The notes under the pieces: model-generated | The model's database searches: none | What the model saw: only the letters and a program-made list of their open reading frames with translations | What the model was told of the DNA's origin: nothing | Origin: Rhizobium rhizogenes NBRC 13257 | GTDB taxonomy: Bacteria; Pseudomonadota; Alphaproteobacteria; Rhizobiales; Rhizobiaceae | DNA length: 64,000 bases | Assembly (NCBI RefSeq): GCF_000696095.1 | Contig: NZ_BAYX01000006.1 | Coordinates: forward strand, 62,001 to 126,000 | Reading direction: 5' to 3' | Position numbers and translations under genes: made by a program | Shown here: in pieces, positions 25,031-33,908 of the stretch | How the letters are laid out: every line of letters starts with the position of its first letter | Position numbering within the stretch: the stretch's first letter is position 1

Positions 25031-26248
25031 CTAAAAGTCCAGAACGGGAACTAGGGAGTTGGCAGGCAGCGCGGGGCCGCCAGCCGGCCGTCTGACCAGC
25101 ATCTCGGCGCTTACCAGGGGAAGTTGGGCGGACGCCGATTGGCGTGGGATAATATCGGCGTGATTGCCGGTACGGCGCGCGTAAAGGAACATCTCGCGGG
25201 CGTCCGCGATCGCCACGGGCGCAGCCAGCGGCAATTCCCGCCAGTCAAGCGCGGTGTCAAATCCCCGACCCGACAGGGCGCAAAGCAGTGGCGCGAGGAA
25301 CAGTCGGGCAACGGTCATCGCCGCAGACGGATTGCCTGGCAGTCCAAGCACATGCTTTCCGTAGAGTCGGCCATACCAGACCGGTTTCCCGGGCTTCATC
25401 GCCACGCCGGCGAATTTCAGCTCAAGCCCGAGCATCTTCAAGGCAGGCCGGGCCAGATCTCGATCTCCATGGGAAGCGCCGCCGGCAATAACAAGGACGT
25501 CGGTGTCAACGCACGCTAAAGCGACGGCCGTGCGGATGGCCTCGGCGTCGTCCGAGAGGAGGGCTGCCCCAGCTGTGTCCGCACCCCATTGTTTTGCCAT
25601 CAGCTGGAGCGGCAATGTCAGACTGTCGGGTATACGTCGATCGGTTGAAGCCGCCGCTCCCGCAGGGGCAAGCTCGTCACCGCTGGTAATGACGCGCAGC
25701 CTCGGCCGCTTGTAGACATGCATGGTCGGCTGATCGGATGCGGCGGCGACCAGCAATCTTGGCGGATCAAGTTGCGTGCCCGGATCGAGAAGAACTTGCC
25801 CTGCATGGAAGCCGGATCCCTTCAGCCGAACGTGGAGTGCTGTGGGCACGGGGCCAACGATGCGGATAATTCCATCCCGTTCTCCGGTCAGCTCGAAGGG
25901 GATAACGCGATCCTTGCACCGCGGCATGGGCGCACCCGTCATGATCCGCACCGTCGTCTCGGGGCCAAGCGCAGGAGGTGCGGCATCGCCGGGATAGCTT
26001 GCGCCAACGAGGCGGAAATCTCGCCTGTTCGCCTGCACCGCACGGTCTTCTACGGCGAAGCCATCCATCGCAGCGACATCCTCGCGCGGCGAGTCGACGC
26101 GTGCTCTTACTGCTTCCGCCAGTACCCGAAAGCCGGCATCCCCGATCGGGATCTCCTGTGATGCCAGTGGCTCTGCTTGCGAGCGCAAGATGGCATGCGC
26201 CTCGTCGAGCGTATGTGGTGCGGCGCACGGTATTTCCATTACTGGCAT
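25031..26248 (-). CDS. moeA: MoeA molybdopterin molybdenumtransferase (accessory copy)
   Basis: A 405-residue MoeA, which inserts molybdate into adenylylated molybdopterin to make molybdenum cofactor. The order is right: EAHAILRSQ, then SPREDVAAMDGFAV, PETTVRIMTGAPMP, the central Asp/Gly-rich domain VITSGDEL, ADTAGAALLSDDAEAI and DTDVLVIAGGASHGDRD, then GVAMKPGKPVWYG with VLGLPGNPSAA. The TTG at 26281 opens the frame, but ATG at 26248 or 26239 with a GGGA site fits better. A perfect divergent sigma-54 promoter at 26342 makes it part of the island, presumably to supply the YdeP-like molybdoenzyme. Confidence 0.92.
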   Translation of the reverse strand: MPVMEIPCAAPHTLDEAHAILRSQAEPLASQEIPIGDAGFRVLAEAVRARVDSPREDVAAMDGFAVEDRAVQANRRDFRLVGASYPGDAAPPALGPETTVRIMTGAPMPRCKDRVIPFELTGERDGIIRIVGPVPTALHVRLKGSGFHAGQVLLDPGTQLDPPRLLVAAASDQPTMHVYKRPRLRVITSGDELAPAGAAASTDRRIPDSLTLPLQLMAKQWGADTAGAALLSDDAEAIRTAVALACVDTDVLVIAGGASHGDRDLARPALKMLGLELKFAGVAMKPGKPVWYGRLYGKHVLGLPGNPSAAMTVARLFLAPLLCALSGRGFDTALDWRELPLAAPVAIADAREMFLYARRTGNHADIIPRQSASAQLPLVSAEMLVRRPAGGPALPANSLVPVLDF

Positions 26249-26341
26249 TCCCGCATGGTAGCGAGTGTCGTCTCGCTGCAATTCGATTTTGACATCTGAT
26301 CCAACATCCTGCTGCCTCTCATGGTCACCAGCATCTCCGCA

Positions 26342-26356
26342 GCAACAAGCGTGCCA
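26342..26356 (-). promoter_or_regulatory. Sigma-54 promoter of moeA-mscS
   Basis: Minus-strand TGGCACGCTTGTTGC is a full match to the -24/-12 consensus. It lies about 94 bases before the moeA start, and the nearer dyad center (26415) is 59 bp from its -24 T. Confidence 0.88.
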
Positions 26357-26408
26357 TTCCGTTACGCTAGCAACATCAATGGCTTAGGTAATATTTTCCT
26401 TCGTTTTC

Positions 26409-26442
26409 AGACATTTTGTCCAAATGTCGGGAGAAGTTGTCC
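26409..26442 (-). promoter_or_regulatory. Paired activator dyads for the moeA promoter
   Basis: AGACATTTTGTCC (26409-26421) is well conserved; GGAGAAGTTGTCC (26430-26442) has one arm degraded. Centers are 21 bp apart. A separate pair for the dnaK promoter begins 99 bp further on. Confidence 0.75.
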
Positions 26443-26540
26443 TCGGCGCTTCTGAAAGAGCGCGCGTGTCCCGTCTCATCTGACATGAGCATGCCTTCGC
26501 CGACCATCGCTACCGTCTTTGCGTCCCCCAAATTCGGTAC

Positions 26541-26576
26541 GGACAATTTGTCTGGCTCTGCAAGGACATCTTGTCC
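26541..26576 (+). promoter_or_regulatory. Paired activator dyads for the dnaK promoter
   Basis: GGACAATTTGTCT (26541-26553) and GGACATCTTGTCC (26564-26576), centers 23 bp apart, proximal center 59 bp before the -24 T. Confidence 0.82.
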
Positions 26577-26628
26577 TTCGTCCCCATTCTTCCCTTCCTA
26601 ACCCATTGAAATTGTTATTTTCGTAAAC

Positions 26629-26643
26629 TGGCACGTCTGTTGC
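26629..26643 (+). promoter_or_regulatory. Sigma-54 promoter of the dnaK operon
   Basis: TGGCACGTCTGTTGC, a full -24/-12 match. Transcription would start near 26655, giving a leader of about 300 bases before dnaK. Confidence 0.88.
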
Positions 26644-26654
26644 TGTCTTTTATG

Positions 26655-26958
26655 GGTGGGGAATATCGACGTGTTATGCGCGCAGGGGAGAAACGGGCTG
26701 GCATGCGAATGCGCCGGGCAAGACGAGATGGTTCGATTGCAGAATCCAAGGCGGGGGAACCTTGTCGCGATCGATTTGTTTTTAGGGATCTTCCCCGAAG
26801 AGTGGGCCGGTTCCGACATGGCGAACAGCCCAAGGAGAACATCGGGCGGCGGAGATGCGGCAAGAAGCTCCGTAGATCTTAGAGTTCCGGCTATCGCCGC
26901 GCCAATGAGCCGAACAGACACGGAATAGACCATAAATCTAAATTCAAAGAGGAGAAAT
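26655..26958 (+). other. Long dnaK 5' leader, content unassigned
   Basis: About 300 transcribed bases lie between the predicted sigma-54 start and dnaK. Short open frames exist here (for example ATG 26656 to 26928), but their translations resemble no family and lack convincing ribosome sites. The leader could hold a regulatory RNA structure such as a thermosensor; no specific fold was established. Confidence 0.4.
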
Positions 26959-28866
26959 GTGGTGGTCAAAGTCATCGGAATCGATTTGGGAACGACCAAT
27001 TCTTGCGTAGCCGTCATGGAGGGCAAGAATACGCGGATTATCGAAAATTCCGAAGGCGCGCGTACGACGCCTTCGATTGTTGCGTTTACAAGTGACGGTG
27101 AGCGCCTGGTTGGGCAGCCGGCCCGACGGCAGGCGGTGACCAATCCCACCAACACAATCTTTGCCGTGAAGCGTTTGATCGGTCGCCGTTACGACGATCC
27201 GACCGTCGAAAAGGACAAGGGACTGGTTCCCTACAAAATCGTCAAGGCCGGGAACGGCGACGCCTGGGTCGAGGCCGAGGGCAAGACCTACTCGCCGTCG
27301 CAAATATCGGCTTTCATCCTACAGAAGATGAAGGAAACGGCGGAAGCCAATCTTGGTGAGAAGGTGAGCCAGGCGGTCATCACCGTGCCGGCCTATTTCA
27401 ACGACGCGCAGCGTCAGGCTACGAAGGACGCCGGTAAGATCGCCGGTCTGGAAGTCCTGCGCATCATCAACGAGCCGACAGCGGCAGCGCTTGCCTACGG
27501 GCTTGAGAAGAAGAAGCAGGCCAAGATCGCGGTGTACGATCTCGGCGGCGGCACCTTCGACGTTTCCATTCTCGATATCGGCGACGGCGTCTTCGAGGTG
27601 AAGGCGACCAACGGCGATACGTTCCTGGGCGGTGAAGATTTCGACATGCGCCTTGTCAATTATCTGGCGGATGAATTCCAGCGCGAGCAAGGGATAGATC
27701 TGAGAAAGGACAAGCTTGCTCTGCAGCGTCTGAAGGAAGCTGCGGAAAAAGCCAAGATCGAGCTTTCCACATCCACACAGACCGAAGTCAATCTGCCGTT
27801 CATTACGGCGGACGCTACCGGCCCGAAACATCTCCAGGTCAAGATCACGCGGGCGAAGTTTGAGTCACTGGTTGAAGATCTCGTGCAGAGGACTATCGAG
27901 CCCTGTCTCAGCGCCCTTAAGGACGCGGGCCTGACAGCCAACGAGATCAGCGAGGTGGTGCTGGTCGGCGGTATGACCAGAATGCCGAAGATCCAGGAAA
28001 TCGTGCAGAAGATTTTCGGCAAGGAGCCGCATAAGGGTGTCAACCCGGACGAAGTGGTTGCGGTCGGTGCAGCTATCCAGGCGGGCGTGCTGCAAGGCGA
28101 TGTCAAGGATGTCCTGCTTCTCGACGTTACCCCATTGTCGCTCGGCCTTGAAACATTAGGTGGCGTCTTCACCCGCCTCATTGAGCGCAACACCACTGTG
28201 CCGGCCAAAAAGAGCCAGGTGTTCTCGACTGCCGAGGACAACCAGAACGCCGTCACGATCCGCGTTTTTCAGGGCGAGCGTGAAATGGCCGCCGACAACA
28301 AGATGCTCGGGCAGTTTGACCTGATGGGCATTCCGGCGGCACCACGCGGCGTGCCGCAAATCGAAGTGACCTTCGATATCGACGCCAACGGCATCGTCAA
28401 TGTCTCGGCGAAGGACAAGGGCACGGGCAAGGAGCAGCGCATCCAGATTCAAGCCTCGGGCGGCCTGTCGGAGGCCGACATCGAAAGAATGGTCAAGGAC
28501 GCGGAAGCGCATGCCGTCGAAGACAAGAAGCGCAAGGAAGCCGTGGAGGCAAAGAATTCTGCGGAAGCACTGCTGCATGCGACCGAGAAGGGCGTGGCGG
28601 AACATGGTGGAAATCTGTCGGAGGCCGATCGCCGCGCGATCGAAAATGCGATGGCGGACCTGCGCGAAGCGGTGAAAGGCGACGACGCATCCGCGATCAG
28701 TGCAAAAGCGAGCGCCCTGCAACAGCAGTCAACGAAACTGGCGGAGGCGGCTCAAGCGGGGACGCAGAGCCCGTCCGATACCAGCGCGTCTCAGGCTGCC
28801 AATGACGATGTCGTCGATGCCGAATTCACCGAGGTGGAAGACGACGACAAAAAGACCTCACCGTAG
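26959..28866 (+). CDS. dnaK: DnaK (Hsp70) chaperone, accessory copy
   Basis: A complete 635-residue Hsp70. The ATPase domain starts [18 protein letters not shown] and has [43 protein letters not shown] and [10 protein letters not shown]. The substrate domain begins near [14 protein letters not shown] and includes FQGER and [15 protein letters not shown]. The C-terminus ends with an acidic tail ([14 protein letters not shown]). The GTG at 26959 or the next GTG at 26962 is the start, after AGAGGAGAAA. It leads an operon with cbpA and cbpM, not a classical dnaJ, under a sigma-54 promoter instead of sigma-32. The genome's main dnaK is probably elsewhere. Confidence 0.97.
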   Translation: MVVKVIGIDLGTTNSCVAVMEGKNTRIIENSEGARTTPSIVAFTSDGERLVGQPARRQAVTNPTNTIFAVKRLIGRRYDDPTVEKDKGLVPYKIVKAGNGDAWVEAEGKTYSPSQISAFILQKMKETAEANLGEKVSQAVITVPAYFNDAQRQATKDAGKIAGLEVLRIINEPTAAALAYGLEKKKQAKIAVYDLGGGTFDVSILDIGDGVFEVKATNGDTFLGGEDFDMRLVNYLADEFQREQGIDLRKDKLALQRLKEAAEKAKIELSTSTQTEVNLPFITADATGPKHLQVKITRAKFESLVEDLVQRTIEPCLSALKDAGLTANEISEVVLVGGMTRMPKIQEIVQKIFGKEPHKGVNPDEVVAVGAAIQAGVLQGDVKDVLLLDVTPLSLGLETLGGVFTRLIERNTTVPAKKSQVFSTAEDNQNAVTIRVFQGEREMAADNKMLGQFDLMGIPAAPRGVPQIEVTFDIDANGIVNVSAKDKGTGKEQRIQIQASGGLSEADIERMVKDAEAHAVEDKKRKEAVEAKNSAEALLHATEKGVAEHGGNLSEADRRAIENAMADLREAVKGDDASAISAKASALQQQSTKLAEAAQAGTQSPSDTSASQAANDDVVDAEFTEVEDDDKKTSP

Positions 28867-28882
28867 CGGGTCTTGTGCGGCG

Positions 28883-28937
28883 GGGTTGGTGCTCAACCCG
28901 GCCAAATCGAGTGCAGTGGCCGGGATACCCCGGCCAC
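28883..28937 (+). terminator. Two tandem hairpins between dnaK and cbpA
   Basis: GGGTTG-GTGCT-CAACCC (28883-28899) and GTGGCCGGG-ATAC-CCCGGCCAC (28916-28937). No U-run follows, so they are more likely RNA stability or partial attenuation structures that keep DnaK in excess over CbpA than a full terminator. Confidence 0.5.
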
Positions 28938-28993
28938 CCGTATCCGGCCGGTGTGCATGTTTCGTGATCAATAAGATTCTTCCGGAGTAAGTT

Positions 28994-29899
28994 GTGAAAA
29001 ATCCTTACGAGGTTCTCGGTGTTGCCCCGACGGCGTCTGCGGCCGAGATGCAAAGCGCGTACCGCAAGCTTGCGAAGAAGCTGCATCCGGATCTCAATCC
29101 CGGCGACAAGACGGCTGAGGAAAAATTCAAGGAGGTCGCGGGTGCCTATGACTTGCTCGGCGATGCCGAGAAACGGAAACGTTTCGATAGCGGTGAAATT
29201 GACGCTTCGGGCGCCGAGCGGCCGCAACATCCATATTATCGGGATTTCGCCGGCGCGGATCAGGGCCATCCCTATTCGGATACCGCCGGATTTGCTGACT
29301 TCATGGATGCGGACGATGCCTTTGCCGAGCTTCTGCGGCGCGGCCAGAGAGGGCGTGCGAACCGGCGCGGGCAGGATATGCACTTCCGTCTGCCGATCGA
29401 TTTCGTGGAATCGATCGTGGGCGCCAACAAGCGCCTGACATTGCCGGACGGTGGCACGCTCGACGTGAAGATCCCGCCGGGTTTGGTGGACGGACAGGTC
29501 CTCCGTCTCAAGGGCAAGGGGGCACCTGGTGCCGGCAAGGGCACTCCCGGGGATGCCCTGATCGAGGTTGAGGTTCTGCCTGACCGGCGCTTCACCCGCG
29601 AGGGTGACGACATCTCCCTGGAGTTGCCGATCTCGCTGTCCGAAGCGGTCCTTGGCGGGCGTATCCGCGTTCCCACCCCGACCGGGGATGTCACGATGTT
29701 GGTGCCAAAGGGGTCGAACACGGGGACGACCTTGCGCCTGAAAGGCAAGGGTGCGCCTCATCGTGGCGGCGGCCAAGGCGATCAGTTTGTCAGGTTGAAG
29801 GTGGTTCTGCCGAAATCCCCGGATCCCGAACTCGAGGCGTTCGTGGCGAACTGGAGCGCCGGGAAAGATTTCAATCCGCGCGAAGATAGGACATCATGA
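28994..29899 (+). CDS. cbpA: CbpA-like DnaJ-class cochaperone
   Basis: A 301-residue J-protein of the CbpA type. The J domain is at 1-70 (KNPYEVLGVAPTASAAEMQS, KLHPDLNPGD with the HPD triad), followed by a linker without the zinc-finger repeats of classical DnaJ. The C-terminal substrate domains (MHFRLPIDFVESIVGANKRL, LKGKGAPGAGKG, GDALIEVEVLPDRRFTREGD) complete it. A GTG start follows CGGAG. CbpA stimulates DnaK ATPase and in E. coli is held in check by CbpM, encoded by the next gene, which overlaps it by 4 bp. Confidence 0.95.
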   Translation: MKNPYEVLGVAPTASAAEMQSAYRKLAKKLHPDLNPGDKTAEEKFKEVAGAYDLLGDAEKRKRFDSGEIDASGAERPQHPYYRDFAGADQGHPYSDTAGFADFMDADDAFAELLRRGQRGRANRRGQDMHFRLPIDFVESIVGANKRLTLPDGGTLDVKIPPGLVDGQVLRLKGKGAPGAGKGTPGDALIEVEVLPDRRFTREGDDISLELPISLSEAVLGGRIRVPTPTGDVTMLVPKGSNTGTTLRLKGKGAPHRGGGQGDQFVRLKVVLPKSPDPELEAFVANWSAGKDFNPREDRTS

Positions 29900-30177
29900 T
29901 GAACAAGCAGGAGTTTCTAACCTCTTCAGGCCTTCAGGTTCAGACTCTGGAATTCTGGCTCGAGCAGCGCTGGATCATCCCGAAGAAGCAGGCGACCGGT
30001 GGGATCGGGTTCTCCGACATCGATATCGCGCGTGCCCGTTTCATCCGAGAGCTACAGGAGAATCTCGGAGCGAATGACGAGGGCATCGACGTCATCCTGC
30101 ATCTGATGGATCAGCTCCACGGAATGCGTCGGGCGCTCGCGCAGTTGCGCCAGGATATGCAGGAACGCTCGGTTTAG
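29896..30177 (+). CDS. cbpM: CbpM chaperone modulator
   Basis: A 93-residue MerR-like helix-turn-helix protein of the CbpM family, a specific inhibitor of the CbpA J domain. Visible are EFLTSSGLQVQTLEFWLEQR, DIDIARARFIRELQENLG and VILHLMDQLHGMRRALAQLR. It overlaps the end of cbpA (ATGATG within the TGA region), so the pair is coupled and their ratio fixed. It is followed 146 bp later by the sigma-54 activator gene on the same strand. Confidence 0.93.
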   Translation: MMNKQEFLTSSGLQVQTLEFWLEQRWIIPKKQATGGIGFSDIDIARARFIRELQENLGANDEGIDVILHLMDQLHGMRRALAQLRQDMQERSV

Positions 30178-30323
30178 CGATGCCGTCGCCTGGTTGGCAG
30201 TCAACGTGCAATTTTGCCTCGGCTTATTTGTCGCTCTGCGGAAAGTTGCGGCGTTGATGTAATCTATCGTTGCGTAAATCGTCATGCTAGCCCGTCAGTT
30301 GGCTGATGTCGGAGGGAAGTTGA

Positions 30324-31718
30324 ATGGCACAGGATCGAACCAATGATAGTGCCGAGCCTGTCACAGACCCGGAGTTTGGGCCGTGGCTGGCCCAGGCATC
30401 GATCCTGATCGTTGACGACGAGCCCGGCATACGCAATTTCCTGGTCAAGATTCTTCTGCCACGCTGCAAGCTGATTGAGGTGGCCGCAGACACGAAAGAG
30501 GCGTCGCGCAAGCTCGACGAGCAGAATTTCGATGTCGTCATTCTCGACAATATCATGCCGGGTCAAAATGGTCTCGATTGGCTTGCCGAACAACGCACCA
30601 TCGGCTTCTTCGCCGATGTCATCCTGATGACCGCATATGCCGATCTGGATACCGCGATTGGAGCCCTGCGCGCCGGTGTCGTCGATTTCATTCTAAAGCC
30701 GTTCCGCTCGAACCAGTTGCTGAACGCCGTGGCGCGCTGTCTCGACCGGATGCGGTTGCAGCGCGAGAATGAGGTTCTGCGCCAGGAGCTGAAATCGCCA
30801 TCGCATCAGATCTTTCTGCGCAACAAGCTGCTTGGCGAATCCAAGGCGATCCAGCACGTCCGCGAGACCATCGCACGCGTTGCGCCCTTACCGACCTCGG
30901 TCCTCCTGACCGGCAAGTCCGGAACGGGGAAGGAGGTCGCCGCCCGTTCGCTTCACTCTCTTTCCAACCGATCCGACAAGCTTTTCGTGCCGATCAATTG
31001 CGGTGCTATCCCTGCCGATATGATCGAAAGCGAATTGTTCGGTCATCTGAAGGGGGCTTTCACCGGCGCGGGGAGAGCTCGCGAAGGCCTGTTCATGCAC
31101 GCGCATGGCGGCACCGTGTTTCTCGACGAAATCGGCGAGCTTCCCTATGCGCTGCAGACGAAGCTACTCCGTGTGCTGGAGGATCGCCGCGTGCGGCCCG
31201 TCGGCTCGGAACGCGAGGTTCCCTTTGATGCACGTTTCGTCTTTGCCACCAATGCCGATCTTCCAAAGCGCGTCGAGGCCGGCGCCTTCCGCGCCGATCT
31301 TTATTTTCGCATCAACGTGATGCAGATTCATCTGCCGCCGTTGAAGGATCGCGGCGATGATGTGGCGGAGCTCGCGACGCTTTTCATGCGTGAATTTGCC
31401 CAGCAGCTTGGCATGCCTCCGATCGCGATCGATGACAGGGTCCGTGCCTCGCTCGCGCGCTATGATTGGCCGGGGAATATCCGGGAATTGCGGAATCTGA
31501 TCGAGAGAACGGTGATCCTCGGCGGCTTTCCGGAAGACATCGAGAGGGTCGCCGATGACGATGATGGCCATAGTGGGGGGCACAGCCTCGCGGAGATCGA
31601 GCGGCGGCATATTCTGTCCGTCCTGCGCGAGGTCGGCGGCGACCGCGAAGAAGCGGCTCGCCGGCTGGGTATCTCGCGCAAGACCGTCGACCGCAAATGC
31701 GTAAGTTGGCATGTTTAA
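30324..31718 (+). CDS. NtrC-family sigma-54-dependent response regulator
   Basis: A 464-residue activator with three domains. The receiver is at about 28-145, with acidic residues in [11 protein letters not shown] and the phosphoacceptor D75 in [10 protein letters not shown]. The AAA+ domain is at about 165-395 with Walker A GKSGTGKE, the sigma-54-contacting GAFTGA at 244-249, [14 protein letters not shown] and the sensor region [11 protein letters not shown] Fis-type helix-turn-helix is near the end ([20 protein letters not shown]). It lies inside the island and overlaps its kinase gene by 8 bp. It is the best candidate to bind the GGACA-N3-TGTCC pairs and to drive the four sigma-54 promoters here. 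It may be transcribed with dnaK, giving positive feedback. Confidence 0.95.
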   Translation: MAQDRTNDSAEPVTDPEFGPWLAQASILIVDDEPGIRNFLVKILLPRCKLIEVAADTKEASRKLDEQNFDVVILDNIMPGQNGLDWLAEQRTIGFFADVILMTAYADLDTAIGALRAGVVDFILKPFRSNQLLNAVARCLDRMRLQRENEVLRQELKSPSHQIFLRNKLLGESKAIQHVRETIARVAPLPTSVLLTGKSGTGKEVAARSLHSLSNRSDKLFVPINCGAIPADMIESELFGHLKGAFTGAGRAREGLFMHAHGGTVFLDEIGELPYALQTKLLRVLEDRRVRPVGSEREVPFDARFVFATNADLPKRVEAGAFRADLYFRINVMQIHLPPLKDRGDDVAELATLFMREFAQQLGMPPIAIDDRVRASLARYDWPGNIRELRNLIERTVILGGFPEDIERVADDDDGHSGGHSLAEIERRHILSVLREVGGDREEAARRLGISRKTVDRKCVSWHV

Positions 31719-33735
31719 ACGCGTGCCCGGCATGATGATCGGGAAAAGATCCGTGCGCCACCGCCTGCTGGCGATCGCGCTTGTGCCGATGCTCGTCATC
31801 CTGCCGCTGCTGCTTGGCATCAGCATTTACCGCTGGAATAGCCGGTTCGATGCCATGACCGTCTCCAAGGTCAATGATGACCTGACGATCGCGCATCAAT
31901 ATTTGGGCCGGATCCTCGAGAATACGGAGGGCCAGCTTTTTGCCGTGAGTGAATCGGCCCGGTTTCAGGAGCTGCTTCAGAAAGGCAATGGCTTAAACGG
32001 CAATTTTTCGGCCTTTCTCAAGGGAACTGCACAGGGACGCAGGTTCGATTTCCTCTATGTTGTCAGCGACGACGGACATATCATCGTCAGCGGATACCCG
32101 ATGAGTTCCCCGCCCATCCGCTGGAATTGGCCGGCCATTGGCTCGGCCCTTGAGGGCCGCTCTAAGACGAGTATCGATGTCTTTGGACAGGCCGAACTTG
32201 CTGCGATATCGCCGGAACTCGCGCAACGGGCACGCATTGAGATTGTTCCGACCGTTGGAAGTGCTGCGACCAACCTGACCGAGGAAACACGCGGTCTGGT
32301 CCTCCAGTCGGCAATCGCCTTGATACTACCCGACGGTCGGCGCGCAGCCCTGGTCGGTGGTATCCTTTTGAATCAAAACCTCGCCTTCGTCGATACGATC
32401 AACGACCTCATCTATCACGGCTCGGGTCTGCCCGAAGGCAGCCACGGCACGGTCACCTTGTTCCTCGATGATGTCCGTATCAGTACCAATGTGCATTTGT
32501 TCGAGGGCCGTCGGGCCATTGGCACGCGCGTCTCGGCTGAGGTTCGCAACGCCGTGCTTGACCAGGGACGAACGTGGCTCGATAGCGCCTTCGTCGTCAA
32601 TGGCTGGTATATCTCAGGCTATGAGCCGATCCTTGACAGCTACAATCGCCGGGTCGGCATGCTCTATGCGGGGTTTCTCGAAAAGCCGATTACTCAGGCA
32701 AAATACGAGACATTGCTAACGATCGTAGCCGCATTCCTCATCGCTGTTGCTGCGACCGTTCCGCTGTTCCTGATATGGGCCCGCAGCATCTTCAAGCCCC
32801 TTGAGCGCATGACCGGCACCATCGCCCGTGTGGAGGGCGGCGATCTCTCCGCGCGAACTGGTCCCGTCGAGAATAGGGACGAGATCGGCCAGGTGGCGTT
32901 GCATCTGGACCATTTGCTCGACCTCACTCAACAGCGCGACGCCGAGCTGCGTCAATTGAACGAGGAACTCAATCAGCGGGTCGAGCAACGGGCGCTTGAA
33001 CTGCACGACGCGACACGGCAATTGGAGACGACGACCAAGCAACTCGTGATGTCCGAGAAGCTGGCGGTGATTGGGGAGATCACGGCGGGGGTCGCTCACG
33101 AGATCAACAATCCGATTGCGGTCATGCAAGGCAATCTCGAAGTGATCCGCGAGGTGATGGGATCCGATGCCGACAATGCCAGTACGGAGTTTCGCCTTAT
33201 CGGTCAACAGATGCATCGTATCTCGGAGATCGTCACCAAGCTTCTCCAATTCGCCAAACCACAGGAATATTCCGGCTATTCCGAACACTATGCCGCAGCC
33301 GGCATCGTCTCCGACACATTGCCGCTCGTCCAGCATCTGCTCAAGAAGACGACGATCGCACTTGAAAGGGAAGATCGTGCCTTGCGGCCGATCATGATGA
33401 GCCGAACCGAATTGCAGCAGGTTCTGGTCAATCTGATCGTCAACGCCATACATGCCATGCCGAATGGCGGGCGGCTGACCTTGCGAACGATTGACTCCGA
33501 CATGGACGGGCAGGCGGGAGTTGCCATTCAGGTCGAGGATACGGGCATGGGCATGGCGCCGGACGTGATTCAGAAAATCTTCGATCCGTTTTTTACCACC
33601 AAGACCCGGGAAGGCACGGGGCTTGGCCTTTCGGTCAGCCAGATGCTGATGGCGCGACAGGGCGGCAAGATCGCAGTCAGGAGCGAGCCCGGCAAAGGCA
33701 CGACGTTCACCGTCTGGATGCCGGAAGCACATTGA
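31711..33735 (+). CDS. Sensor histidine kinase, cognate to the sigma-54 activator
   Basis: A 674-residue membrane kinase. A first helix at about 20-40 (LLAIALVPMLVILPLLLGIS), a large periplasmic sensor domain (about 45-330, Cache-like) and a second helix (about 335-355) precede a HAMP linker and a coiled coil (QQRDAELRQLNEELNQRVEQ). The dimerisation/phosphoacceptor domain has H463 in GVAHEINNP. The ATPase has the N box (LVNLIVNAIHAMPNGG), DTGMGM and GTGLGLSV. The start overlaps the regulator's end by 8 bp. It resembles kinases of the DctB/ZraS type. The large periplasmic part implies an envelope or extracellular signal that cannot be read from the sequence. Confidence 0.95.
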   Translation: MFKRVPGMMIGKRSVRHRLLAIALVPMLVILPLLLGISIYRWNSRFDAMTVSKVNDDLTIAHQYLGRILENTEGQLFAVSESARFQELLQKGNGLNGNFSAFLKGTAQGRRFDFLYVVSDDGHIIVSGYPMSSPPIRWNWPAIGSALEGRSKTSIDVFGQAELAAISPELAQRARIEIVPTVGSAATNLTEETRGLVLQSAIALILPDGRRAALVGGILLNQNLAFVDTINDLIYHGSGLPEGSHGTVTLFLDDVRISTNVHLFEGRRAIGTRVSAEVRNAVLDQGRTWLDSAFVVNGWYISGYEPILDSYNRRVGMLYAGFLEKPITQAKYETLLTIVAAFLIAVAATVPLFLIWARSIFKPLERMTGTIARVEGGDLSARTGPVENRDEIGQVALHLDHLLDLTQQRDAELRQLNEELNQRVEQRALELHDATRQLETTTKQLVMSEKLAVIGEITAGVAHEINNPIAVMQGNLEVIREVMGSDADNASTEFRLIGQQMHRISEIVTKLLQFAKPQEYSGYSEHYAAAGIVSDTLPLVQHLLKKTTIALEREDRALRPIMMSRTELQQVLVNLIVNAIHAMPNGGRLTLRTIDSDMDGQAGVAIQVEDTGMGMAPDVIQKIFDPFFTTKTREGTGLGLSVSQMLMARQGGKIAVRSEPGKGTTFTVWMPEAH

Positions 33736-33752
33736 CGCTCTCAGGCTCGCAC

Positions 33753-33788
33753 GGACATTTTGTCTTGCATTCTCCCGACATATTGTCC
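33753..33788 (+). promoter_or_regulatory. Paired activator dyads for the clpB promoter
   Basis: GGACATTTTGTCT (33753-33765) and CGACATATTGTCC (33776-33788), centers 23 bp apart, proximal center 59 bp from the -24 T at 33841. Confidence 0.82.
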
Positions 33789-33840
33789 GCCTTTGATAGC
33801 TGCCTGATCATATCTCGTTGATTTCATTGCCCGCTCGAAC

Positions 33841-33855
33841 TGGCACGCTCGTTGC
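33841..33855 (+). promoter_or_regulatory. Sigma-54 promoter of clpB
   Basis: TGGCACGCTCGTTGC, a full match. The start site would be near 33867, which excludes the upstream in-frame start at 33852 and supports the ATG at 33909. Confidence 0.88.
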
Positions 33856-33908
33856 TCAAAGACTCTCTGAAGCAGGAGCGATGGCATGCGTCCGGAGGAG
33901 GTGGCTCA

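Noticed and set aside
26656..26928. Plus-strand 90-codon frame in the dnaK leader
   Set aside because: Its ATG falls at the predicted transcription start, there is no ribosome site, and the translation resembles no family; kept only as part of the leader note.
26598..27155. Minus-strand frame across the dnaK leader and start
   Set aside because: Antisense to dnaK and its sigma-54 promoter, without family features.
30195..30209. Sigma-54-like TGGCAGTCAACGTGC before the response regulator
   Set aside because: The spacing fits, but the -12 region is poor and no dyad pair lies upstream, unlike the other promoters.
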